Both the position numbers and the translations under genes were made by a program. Shown here piece after piece: positions 56,656 through 64,000 of a stretch of 64,000 nt of DNA. The DNA is taken from assembly GCA_015075445.1 (NCBI GenBank), contig JABTUJ010000001.1:231059-295058 (forward strand). The letters are read 5' to 3'. Below the pieces are notes generated by a model. The model made no database searches. It saw nothing but the letters and a program-made list of their open reading frames with translations, and was not told the origin of the DNA. Every line of letters begins with the position of its first letter. Position 1 is the first letter of the stretch. This DNA is from Verrucomicrobiales bacterium (GTDB lineage: Bacteria > Verrucomicrobiota > Verrucomicrobiia > Limisphaerales > J093).

Positions 56656-58062
56656 CTATCCCGCTCCTGTCCGCGGCACCCGGACGGTGAAATCCGATCC
56701 GGTGCCCGGACGGCTGGCGACGCCCACCGTGCCGCCGTGGGCCTCGACCACCGCCTTGACCAGGCTCAGCCCCAGACCCAGTCCGCGCTGCGAGCGGCTG
56801 CGATCCCCCCGGTACAGCCGGGCCCAGATGCGGTCCAGTTCCCCGGCGGGGATCCCGTGACCGGTGTCGCGCACCCGCACCACGGCCTGTTCCCCCTCGA
56901 CGTTCACCCCGGCCGTCACCTCCCCGCCCGGGTCGGTGTACTTGATCGCGTTGTCGAGCAGGTTGCCCAGCACCTGCCGCATCCGCGTCTCATCCACCAC
57001 CGCCTCGACGGGCACGGAGGATGGGTGGCGCAGCGCCACGCGCTTTTCCTCGGCCACGACGCCGTAAACCTCGACCACCTCGGCGAGCAACCGGTGCAGG
57101 TCGGTGCTACGGCGCTGCAGGCGCAGCGTGCCGGCCTCCGCCTCCGAGATGTCCATCAAGGTGTTCAACATGCTCAGCACGCGGTCCGATTCCTCGACAC
57201 AATCTGCCAGGGCCGCCTGCGCGGAGGCCAGATCCCCCGCATTTCGCAGGGCCTGTTCCGCCGCGCCCCGCAGGCGGGCCAGCGGCGTGCGCAGGTCGTG
57301 CGCGACGTTGTCCAGCGCCTCGCGCATGCCCCGGATCAGGGCCTGGTTGCGATCCAGCAGGGTGTTGAACAGGCCCGCCAGCTCGTCCAGTTCATCCCGG
57401 CGCGGACGGAGGGGCACGCGTGATTCGAGCCGGCCGGTCGCGATGATCGACCGCGCCGTGCCGATGATCTGCCGCACCGGCAGCATGGCCCGGTTGACGA
57501 ACAGGGCGCCCGCCGCAAACCCCAGCACCACGATCACGCCAAAGGCCCCCAGGAACGTGCGCCGGAACGGGTCCAGCAGCATGGCCCGCTTGCTCGCACT
57601 CCGGCCCACCTGGAGCAGCGTGCCGTCCGGAAACACCAGCGACGCGAGCGCGAAGTCCTTTTCCTCGTCCTTCGGGATCCGCAACACGCCCACCTGCCGG
57701 CGATAGCCATCCCAGCCGGGCTCGATGTCCTCAAACGTGAGCCACTCTTCGGGCGCCAGCACCACCAACACGGTGTTGCGCGGGCTCAGCAGCCGCACGA
57801 AAAAGGGTTTCTCGCGCGGCGTGGCATCCTCCCGGAACAGCGCCCGCCGCAGGGCACTCACGCCGCCCGCCTGATACAAGGTGGCGTAGCGCTGGAGCTG
57901 CGCCTCCAGCACCTCCCGTTCCTTGACCTCGAGGGCGTGCGTCAGCAGCACGTACAGCAACAGGAACAGCGCCGCGCTGCACACCGTGAACAGCACGGCG
58001 TACCACAGGTTCAGCCGCAGGCCGAGGTTCCGGCGCAGCGGATCAAGGACGTTCCGCACCAT
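56656..58062 (-). CDS. OmpR-partner sensor histidine kinase
   Basis: 468 residues. Membrane helix about 20-42, a periplasmic domain of about 125 residues, second helix near 170-190, HAMP to about 240, then HisKA with [15 protein letters not shown] (His255) and HATPase with [29 protein letters not shown] and [20 protein letters not shown]. Its start overlaps the response regulator by 20 bases. With degP upstream in the same run, it probably senses envelope stress or a periplasmic signal. Confidence 0.94.
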   Translation of the reverse strand: MVRNVLDPLRRNLGLRLNLWYAVLFTVCSAALFLLLYVLLTHALEVKEREVLEAQLQRYATLYQAGGVSALRRALFREDATPREKPFFVRLLSPRNTVLVVLAPEEWLTFEDIEPGWDGYRRQVGVLRIPKDEEKDFALASLVFPDGTLLQVGRSASKRAMLLDPFRRTFLGAFGVIVVLGFAAGALFVNRAMLPVRQIIGTARSIIATGRLESRVPLRPRRDELDELAGLFNTLLDRNQALIRGMREALDNVAHDLRTPLARLRGAAEQALRNAGDLASAQAALADCVEESDRVLSMLNTLMDISEAEAGTLRLQRRSTDLHRLLAEVVEVYGVVAEEKRVALRHPSSVPVEAVVDETRMRQVLGNLLDNAIKYTDPGGEVTAGVNVEGEQAVVRVRDTGHGIPAGELDRIWARLYRGDRSRSQRGLGLGLSLVKAVVEAHGGTVGVASRPGTGSDFTVRVPRTGAG

Positions 58063-58762
58063 GAGCCGGTTGTTCCGGGGAAGGCCGCCCCCCGCCGCGG
58101 ACCTCGAGCACGTAACCCACGCCGCGCAGGGTGTGGATCAGCGTCTTCGCGGGATCCACTTTCGCCCGCAGCCGGTGCACGAGCACGTCCACCACGTTGG
58201 TCTGCGGATCGAAGCTGTACCCCCACACCTGCTCGAGGATCATCGTCTTGGTCACCACCCGCCGCGCATTTCGCATCAGGTAGGCGAGCAACGCGAACTC
58301 CCGCGCCTGCAACTCGACCGGCTGCCCACCGCGCCGCGCCTCGCGTCGCACCAGGTCCAGCTCGAGGTCCCCCACCACCAACCGGGTCGGCTCCGACGTC
58401 GGCGAGCGCCGTCGCAGCAACGCCTGGACCCGGGCCAGCAGCTCCGCAAACGAGAACGGCTTCGTGAGATAGTCATCCCCGCCCGCCTGCAAGCCGCGCA
58501 CCCGATCGTCCACACTGGCCTTCGCGCTCAGCACCAGAATCGGCGTGCCCACCCCCGCCTCCCGCAGCCGGCGGATCACCGTCAGCCCGTCGAGCTTGGG
58601 CAGCATCAAGTCCAGCACGGCGGCGTCGTACGCCGTCCCCAGCGCCAGCGCCAGCGCGCGTTCGCCTTCGTCGCAGTGGTCCACGGTGTAGCCGCTCTGC
58701 CGCAGCCCGTTCACCACGAAGGACGCGATCTTCGGGTCGTCTTCCACCACCAGGATGCGCAT
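58043..58762 (-). CDS. OmpR/PhoB-type response regulator
   Basis: 239 residues. Receiver 1-120: [20 protein letters not shown], phosphoacceptor Asp51 in [13 protein letters not shown] and Lys in [17 protein letters not shown]. Winged-helix DNA-binding domain about 135-230: [38 protein letters not shown] and [15 protein letters not shown]. It lies between degP and its kinase on the minus strand. It may control the degP/glgP-type intergenic region, where two short inverted repeats lie. Confidence 0.95.
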   Translation of the reverse strand: MRILVVEDDPKIASFVVNGLRQSGYTVDHCDEGERALALALGTAYDAAVLDLMLPKLDGLTVIRRLREAGVGTPILVLSAKASVDDRVRGLQAGGDDYLTKPFSFAELLARVQALLRRRSPTSEPTRLVVGDLELDLVRREARRGGQPVELQAREFALLAYLMRNARRVVTKTMILEQVWGYSFDPQTNVVDVLVHRLRAKVDPAKTLIHTLRGVGYVLEVRGGGRPSPEQPAHGAERP

Positions 58763-58819
58763 GCCGCGGTGGATGTTGATCGGCCCTTTCCCCCGCGCAA
58801 GCCCGGCGGCGGTGAGCCC

Positions 58820-60343
58820 TCAGCCCCGTTCAGTCTCGTCCACCACCACGTAGCGGTGGGCGCCCTCGCGCCAGACCCGGAGCAGGGTGACGCGGTCTTC
58901 CGGCCGCTCCGTCAGGCGCACGGCCGTTGTCGCGTCCGCGACGGGTTCCCGGTTGATCTCCGTGATGAGGTCCCCGGGTCGCAACCCGGCGCGCTGCGCG
59001 GCTGAACCGGGCTGCACCTGGGCGATCAGTGCTCCTTCGACGCCCGCCGGCACTCCCAGGCGCTCGCGGGCCCGGTCATCGAGGTCTTGTACCGCCACCC
59101 CCTGCAGCGTTTCCGCGGCCCGGTCACCGCCTGCCCCGCCGCGCGCCACGGATCGGGAACCCGGCACCTCTTGGGGGGTCACAGTCAGGGTCACCGGTTT
59201 GCCGTCGCGCAGCACCTTGACGGCCACTTCGCTGCCGGGCTCGGTCTGGGCCACCAGCAGGCGGAACTGGCGTTGGTGGCGCACGGCCTTGCCGTCGTAT
59301 TCGGTCACCACGTCCCCTTCCCGCAGGCCGGCCTTCGCCGCCGGTGTGCCGGACGAAACCTCGGCGATCAACACCCCGCGGTCCTCGCCCAGAGCGAACT
59401 TCTTGGCCAGCGCAGGCGTGAGATCCTGGATCATCACCCCCAGGAACCCGCGGCGAACCTGGCCGTCCCGAACGAGGTCTTCGAGGACGTGGCGGGCCAG
59501 GTTGGTGGGCACCGCGAAGCCGATGCCGTTGTTGCCGCCGGTCCGGCTCAGGATGGCGGTGTTAATCCCGATCAGGCGTCCCTGAGTGTCCACCAGCGCC
59601 CCCCCGGAGTTGCCCGGGTTGATGGCGGCATCCGTCTGGATGAAGTCTTCGTAGTCCAGCCCCAGGTTGCCGCGGCCCGTGGCGCTGACGATGCCCAGCG
59701 TGACGGTCTGGCCCAGGCCAAAGGGGTTGCCCACGGCCAGCACCACGTCACCGACCTCGACCTGGTCGCTGTCGGCCAGCGGCAGCGTCGGGAGACCGGC
59801 GGCCGCGACCCGGATGACGGCGAGGTCCGTCTTCGGATCGCGCCCCACGACCTTGGCGGGGAGCTCCCGCTCATCGTTCAGCCGCACCAGGACCTGTTCC
59901 GCGCCGTCCACGACGTGGTTATTGGTCAGGATGTACCCGTCCTCGCTGATGATGACACCTGACCCGGCACCTTGTTGGCGTGGGGCGGGACGGGCGCGTT
60001 CGGATCCGCGGTCGGGACGCAGCCCGAAGAACCGTTCGAACAGATCGCTCCCGGGCTGGCCGGACCCCTCCCAGGCGACATCGCGCACCGGCTTCTGGAC
60101 GGTGACCTGCACCACGGAGGGCGTCACTTGGCGCACGACCCCGGCGAAACTGGTGGTCGGCGTGTCGAGTCGGACGGGGGGCGTCTCGTCCACCACGAGC
60201 CGCAGCGGTGGCCGATCAGTCGATCCGACGGCCTGAGAAGGACTGGACCGCAGCCCGGCGGCCAAGGCTGCAGTGACCAAGGCCGCGCCCACGGTGAGGG
60301 CGGCGAGCTGCGTGAGTGTGCGTGAAGGATGCTTCGGTTTCAT
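58820..60343 (-). CDS. degP: Do-like serine endopeptidase (DegP/HtrA)
   Basis: 507 residues from ATG 60343; the frame extends further upstream but without a signal peptide. A signal peptide has the core LAALTVGAALVTAALAAG. Trypsin-fold protease with His143 (ILTNNHVVDGA), Asp173 (KTDLAVIRV) and Ser246 (INPGNSGGALVDTQG). Two PDZ domains follow, about 300-385 (RGFLGVMIQDLTPALAKKF) and 420-505 (GAQRAGLRPGDLITEINREP region). It degrades or refolds misfolded periplasmic proteins. The response regulator follows 57 bases later, so degP-regulator-kinase is probably one operon. Confidence 0.95.
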   Translation of the reverse strand: MKPKHPSRTLTQLAALTVGAALVTAALAAGLRSSPSQAVGSTDRPPLRLVVDETPPVRLDTPTTSFAGVVRQVTPSVVQVTVQKPVRDVAWEGSGQPGSDLFERFFGLRPDRGSERARPAPRQQGAGSGVIISEDGYILTNNHVVDGAEQVLVRLNDERELPAKVVGRDPKTDLAVIRVAAAGLPTLPLADSDQVEVGDVVLAVGNPFGLGQTVTLGIVSATGRGNLGLDYEDFIQTDAAINPGNSGGALVDTQGRLIGINTAILSRTGGNNGIGFAVPTNLARHVLEDLVRDGQVRRGFLGVMIQDLTPALAKKFALGEDRGVLIAEVSSGTPAAKAGLREGDVVTEYDGKAVRHQRQFRLLVAQTEPGSEVAVKVLRDGKPVTLTVTPQEVPGSRSVARGGAGGDRAAETLQGVAVQDLDDRARERLGVPAGVEGALIAQVQPGSAAQRAGLRPGDLITEINREPVADATTAVRLTERPEDRVTLLRVWREGAHRYVVVDETERG

Positions 60344-60381
60344 CGGTTTTGCCTTTCGTTTTCGTGTCGCATTCGAAGGTT

Positions 60382-60400
60382 TCAGACAGTGCGTGTCTGA
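60382..60400. promoter_or_regulatory. Inverted repeat upstream of degP
   Basis: TCAGACA-GTGCG-TGTCTGA, a 7-bp perfect stem with a 5-base spacer, 39 bases upstream of the degP start. A second one, TTACAG-CT-CTGTAA, lies at 60420-60433. Either could be an operator. Confidence 0.45.
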
Positions 60401-60419
60401 CCGGGGCCTTTCCGGAGGA

Positions 60420-60433
60420 TTACAGCTCTGTAA
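60420..60433. promoter_or_regulatory. Second short inverted repeat upstream of degP
   Basis: TTACAG-CT-CTGTAA is a 6-bp perfect stem with a two-base centre, 19 bases beyond the first inverted repeat. The paired spacing suggests a protein-binding region, not a terminator. Confidence 0.4.
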
Positions 60434-60720
60434 GGGAACGCTGCTCGCACCCGGGGACCGCTGACCGCGGCCGAACGCCGCGCTTGCGTCCTGGCTTAGG
60501 TAGAAGCACGGGTAGGGGCCGCGGCGCCGGAAATTCCGTTGCCGGGCGGGGATCGGCTGCTCTAGCGTTCGCGCGGCCGTTGATCGGACGCCAGGAGCCC
60601 TGGGCACTGCAAGGCACGCCGCACTCCCCGGCCCGTCCGGCCCCCGCGGCAAGCGCGCAGTGATCGCCGGCCTGGCTTGCCGCTTCGGGTTGAGCCAACC
60701 GGCCGGCGGAGCGAGCACGC

Positions 60721-62898
60721 ATGGCAAACAAACCGCTGAACGCAACGGAACTCGAGGACCTCGTCCGACGCCTCCACCGCCTGGCCCACAATCTCTGGTG
60801 GACCTGGGATCAAGGCGCCCAGGATCTCTTCCAGGAACTGTCCCCCCGTGGTTGGCAGAACCTCTACCACAACGCCGTGGCTATCCTGCGGGAGGTCTCG
60901 GACTACGAGCTCCGCGTCCGCTTGCAGGACATCGAGTTCGCCGAGCGCGTGCTCCAGGTCCTCCGTCGGTTCGAGGCCTACCTCGAGCGTGCCGACACCT
61001 GGGCCGCCCTGCACGCCCCCCAGTTCGCGCAGCGGCCGGTCGCCTATTTCAGCGCCGAATTCGGTTTCCACGAAACGCTCCCCATCGCCGCCGGCGGGCT
61101 TGGGGTCCTGGCCGGCGATCACGCCAAGTCAGCGAGCGATCTTGGCCTGGGCTTCGTGGGCGTCAGCCTGTTCTACCGCGAAGGCTACTTCATGCAGGCC
61201 TTCAACGAGGAGAACTGGCAGACCGAGTACTACTCGCGGCTGGACCCGCGCAACCTGCCCCTGGACCGCGTCCTGGATCCACGCGGTGAACCGCTGGTGG
61301 GTTCCCTGCGAATCGCCGCCAGCACCGTCAGCTTCCAGGCCTGGCGTGTGAACGTGGGACGCTGCCCCGTCTTCCTGCTCGACACCGATCTCCCGGCCAT
61401 CGAACCCCACTACCGCGACCTCACCCTCCGGGTCTATGGCGGCGACAGTACCACCCGCATCATGCAGGAGATACTGCTGGGCGTCGAGGCGTCCGTGCTG
61501 CTGCGCGCTCGGCTACCAGCCGGTGTCTTCCATCTCAACGAAGGCCACGCCGCCTTCCTCACCCTCGAACTGGCGCGCGAGAAGATCGCCGCCGGCATGA
61601 CCTTCGAGGAAGCCCTCGCCGCCACCCGCCAGGAGTGCCTCTTCACCACGCACACGCCCGTCGAAGCCGGCCACGACCGGTTCAGCAGCGATCTGGTCCA
61701 GTACGCGGCGCACAAGTTCAGCCTCCAGCTCAACCTGTCCCACGAGCAGCTCATGGCCCTTGGCCGCGTCCGGCCCGAGGATCCCCACGAGCCCTTCTGC
61801 ATGACCGTCCTGGCCTTGAAGCTCTCCCGCGCCGCCAACGGCGTCAGCGAGCTCCACGGCGAGGTCAGCCGTCGCATGTGGCAATGCCTCTACCCCGGCC
61901 GCCCCGTCGAGGACGTTCCCATCGGTCATGTCACCAACGGCGTGCACCTCCTCGGCTGGATGAAGGGCGGCGTCCGCCGCTTCTGGCGCGGCAAACTCCA
62001 CCGCGCCCTCAGCAACGGTGCCACCGGCGCCCATGTCGACGCCGGCCACCTTTGGGCCGATGCCGCCAATTCCCCCGAGTTCTGGGCCGCCGTCAGCGAT
62101 CCGTCCTTCGTCTCGGACGAGGAGCTGTGGGCCCTGCGCTACGAGCTCCGTCGCCAGTTGATCGAATTCACCCGCCGCCGGCTCTTGCTGCAGGACGCCC
62201 GCCTCACCCGCACCGCGTTCATTGAACACGATCACCTCCTCAACCCCGACGCCCTGACCATCGGATTCGCCCGGCGCTTCGCCACCTACAAGCGAGCCAC
62301 CCTCATCTTGAATCACTTCGACCGCATCCTCCGGCTCGCCCATGACCCCCGCCGCCCGGTGCAGTTCATCTTCGCCGGCAAGGCGCATCCGCGCGACGAC
62401 GAAGGCAAGCGGCTCATCCAAAACATCCTGCACCTCAGCAAGCACAGCGACCTGCGCGGCCACCTCGTGTTCATCGAGAACTACGACGTGCACGTGGCCC
62501 GCCAGATGGTCTCCGGCTGCGATGTCTGGCTCAACAACCCGCGTCGCCCCCTCGAGGCCTCCGGCACCAGCGGCATGAAAGCCGCCATCCACGGCTGTCT
62601 CAACTTCAGCATCCTCGATGGCTGGTGGCGCGAAGGCTACGACGGCACCAACGGCTTCGCCATCGGCGATGACTCCCACCCCGACCAGGTCCTGGAGCAG
62701 GACCGGCGCGACGGCGAGCATCTCTTCCACACCCTCACCGAGGACATCATTCCCAGCTTCTTCCAGCGCGATGCCCAGGGCATCCCGCGACAATGGATCC
62801 GCCGCATCCGCCGCTCCTTCGCCACGCTGGTGCCCCGCTTCAACACCTGGCGCATGGTCCAGGAGTACACCACTAGGTACTACCTGCCCTCCCCGTAG
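60721..62898 (+). CDS. Alpha-glucan phosphorylase, short form
   Basis: 725 residues. GT35 short branch (as in Thermus and Thermotoga, often named alpha-glucan family phosphorylase): RRLHRLAHNLWWTWDQGAQD at the N-terminus, VAYFSAEFGFHETLPIAAGG, HLNEGHAAFLTLELAREKI, TTHTPVEAGHDRF, GFARRFATYKRATLI and pyridoxal-phosphate motif EASGTSGMKAAIHGCLNFS with Lys620. It phosphorolyses alpha-1,4-glucans, often with different chain-length preference from the long form. It is transcribed divergently from degP and is followed 10 bases later by rlmN. Confidence 0.95.
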   Translation: MANKPLNATELEDLVRRLHRLAHNLWWTWDQGAQDLFQELSPRGWQNLYHNAVAILREVSDYELRVRLQDIEFAERVLQVLRRFEAYLERADTWAALHAPQFAQRPVAYFSAEFGFHETLPIAAGGLGVLAGDHAKSASDLGLGFVGVSLFYREGYFMQAFNEENWQTEYYSRLDPRNLPLDRVLDPRGEPLVGSLRIAASTVSFQAWRVNVGRCPVFLLDTDLPAIEPHYRDLTLRVYGGDSTTRIMQEILLGVEASVLLRARLPAGVFHLNEGHAAFLTLELAREKIAAGMTFEEALAATRQECLFTTHTPVEAGHDRFSSDLVQYAAHKFSLQLNLSHEQLMALGRVRPEDPHEPFCMTVLALKLSRAANGVSELHGEVSRRMWQCLYPGRPVEDVPIGHVTNGVHLLGWMKGGVRRFWRGKLHRALSNGATGAHVDAGHLWADAANSPEFWAAVSDPSFVSDEELWALRYELRRQLIEFTRRRLLLQDARLTRTAFIEHDHLLNPDALTIGFARRFATYKRATLILNHFDRILRLAHDPRRPVQFIFAGKAHPRDDEGKRLIQNILHLSKHSDLRGHLVFIENYDVHVARQMVSGCDVWLNNPRRPLEASGTSGMKAAIHGCLNFSILDGWWREGYDGTNGFAIGDDSHPDQVLEQDRRDGEHLFHTLTEDIIPSFFQRDAQGIPRQWIRRIRRSFATLVPRFNTWRMVQEYTTRYYLPSP

Positions 62899-62908
62899 CC
62901 CCCGCCCC

Positions 62909-64000
62909 ATGTCCCTGCCGGATGCGCATGGCCTGACCCGCGATGAATGGCGCGCGGCGCTGACCGCGTGGGGGGAGCCCGCGTACCGGCTCGACCAGTT
63001 GCTGGAGTGGCTCTATGCGCGGCGCGCCCCTGCGTGGGACGCCATGTCCAATCTGCCCCGCGCCCTCCGCCAGCGGTTGAGCGCCACCTGGTCGCTCCGC
63101 TCCCTCGAGCTCGTCACCCGCCAGGCCTCCGGCGATGCCACACAGAAATTCCTCTGGCGGCTCACGGATGGCGCTTTGATTGAAAGCGTCCTGATTCCCG
63201 CAAGTCCGGCCCTTTATGGTGAGGCCAGCGACCGGCATACGCTTTGCGTCTCGACCCAGGTGGGCTGCGCGTACGGCTGCCGGTTCTGCGCCAGTGGACT
63301 GGAGGGATGGCGGCGGAACCTGCGTCCCGAGGAGATCGTCCAGCAGGTGCTGGCCGTGGAGCAGTGGCACGCGGCCCGGGAGCGCCACGAGCCCGCGCTG
63401 GCGACCACGGATCCACGGTCGCGCGTCGTCAGCAACCTCGTGATCATGGGGATGGGCGAGCCCCTGGCGAATTACGATCACTTGCTTAAGGCCTTACGAA
63501 TACTTAACGCTCCCTGGGGGGGCAACATCGGCGCGCGGAAGATCACGATTTCGACCAGTGGGCTGGTGCCGCAGATCCGGCGACTGGCCGGGGAACCGGA
63601 GCAATTCCGCCTGGCGATCTCCCTGCATGGCGCGACTGACGCCGTGCGGGACCGCCTCATGCCGGTCAACCGGAAATACCCGTTGCGCGAGCTCGTCGCC
63701 GCTTGCGAGCACTATCTCGAGCACAAGGGGCGCGTCATCACGCTGGAGTACTTGCTCCTTGAGGGTGTCAACGACGCGCCGGACCACGCCCGCGCCCTGG
63801 TGCAGGTGGCCGCGCGGTTGCGGGCGAAGGTCAATCTGATCCCCTACAACCGGGTCGAGGGCCTGCCTTGGCAGCAACCGGCGACTTCCGTGCAGGAGGC
63901 ATTCTACAAGTTATTGGTTTCAGGCGGGATACAGGCGACGCTCCGGCGCGAGAAAGGGGCCGACATCGATGCCGCCTGTGGTCAACTCCGGTTGCGGAGC
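62909..64000 (+). CDS. rlmN: 23S rRNA (adenine2503-C2)-methyltransferase, 3' truncated by window end
   Basis: 364 residues are visible and the frame is still open at 64000. N-terminal accessory helical domain (AYRLDQLLEWLYARRAPAWD, MSNLPRALRQRL). Radical-SAM cluster CAYGCRFC with Cys120, Cys124 and Cys127. Then FCASGLEGWRRNLRPEEIVQ, IMGMGEPLANYDHLLKAL, KITISTSGLVPQIRRLA, SLHGATDAVRDRLMPVNRKY and NLIPYNRVEG. RlmN methylates A2503 of 23S rRNA and A37 of some tRNAs. The C-terminal Cys region near the end of the chain is probably just inside the window (DIDAACGQLR). Confidence 0.97.
   Translation, partial: MSLPDAHGLTRDEWRAALTAWGEPAYRLDQLLEWLYARRAPAWDAMSNLPRALRQRLSATWSLRSLELVTRQASGDATQKFLWRLTDGALIESVLIPASPALYGEASDRHTLCVSTQVGCAYGCRFCASGLEGWRRNLRPEEIVQQVLAVEQWHAARERHEPALATTDPRSRVVSNLVIMGMGEPLANYDHLLKALRILNAPWGGNIGARKITISTSGLVPQIRRLAGEPEQFRLAISLHGATDAVRDRLMPVNRKYPLRELVAACEHYLEHKGRVITLEYLLLEGVNDAPDHARALVQVAARLRAKVNLIPYNRVEGLPWQQPATSVQEAFYKLLVSGGIQATLRREKGADIDAACGQLRLRS

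Larger units (their letters stand above)
60344..60720. other. Divergent intergenic region between degP and the short phosphorylase
   Basis: 377 bp without a supported gene. It holds two inverted repeats on the degP side and an AT-poor stretch with a small palindrome CGGAAATTCCG near 60529. Both promoters must lie here; I cannot place their -35/-10 boxes with confidence. Confidence 0.65.

Overview
The window is GC-rich, densely coded bacterial chromosome with 51 called genes, short gaps and many 1-4 base stop/start overlaps. I read no rRNA, tRNA, prophage, transposase or CRISPR array. A Gram-negative envelope is clear: RND pump with outer-membrane factor, FadL porin, DegP, lipoproteins and a periplasmic SYLF protein. 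Formylglycine-type sulfatases, a prepilin-like substrate protein, a Tat-exported sugar isomerase, propeller-type sensor kinases and many short palindromic repeats with spurious ORFs suggest Verrucomicrobiota, perhaps Limisphaerales/Pedosphaera-like. That placement is inference from gene style, not from a marker gene.

Layout. 1-6.6 kb: end of an RND efflux operon, then C39-like, N-formylglutamate amidohydrolase-like, PPK2 and a series of small envelope proteins. 6.6-16.3 kb: a 3 x 111-bp tandem repeat, a VOC protein, an AI-2E family permease, a DUF3300/DUF2950 pair, a PAS-adenylate cyclase, a SulP transporter and small secreted proteins. 16.4-17.9 kb, minus strand: VapBC with a palindromic operator, and a DUF2786-like protein. 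18-22 kb: a propeller sensor kinase and its NarL-type regulator.

22.2-37.3 kb is the most striking block. One tightly packed same-strand run encodes a receiver-only protein, FadL, an arylsulfatase, two PilT-type ATPases, a cyclic-nucleotide-binding/GAF protein, CheR, a 1922-residue hybrid kinase with a PocR domain, and a receiver-adenylate cyclase. The last gene is frameshifted in its receiver. The block looks like a signalling circuit joining uptake of hydrophobic compounds, cAMP and surface motility; this is inference.

37.4-48.8 kb: a 171-bp MITE-like element, small membrane and envelope proteins, a glycolytic set (phosphofructokinase with a plant-like signature, D-2-hydroxyacid dehydrogenase, pyruvate kinase), a repeat island, a long-form glycogen phosphorylase and an exported pentapeptide-repeat protein. 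49-64 kb: prepilin-like protein, gamma-glutamyltransferase, second sulfatase, ABC-2 permease without an ATPase, Tat-exported isomerase, a degP-regulator-kinase operon, a second short-form glucan phosphorylase divergent from degP, and a 3'-truncated rlmN.

At least seven repeat families are scattered between genes. Two of them have entered reading frames: the N-terminus of the amidohydrolase and the signal peptide of a small lipoprotein. Others lie directly in front of start codons.
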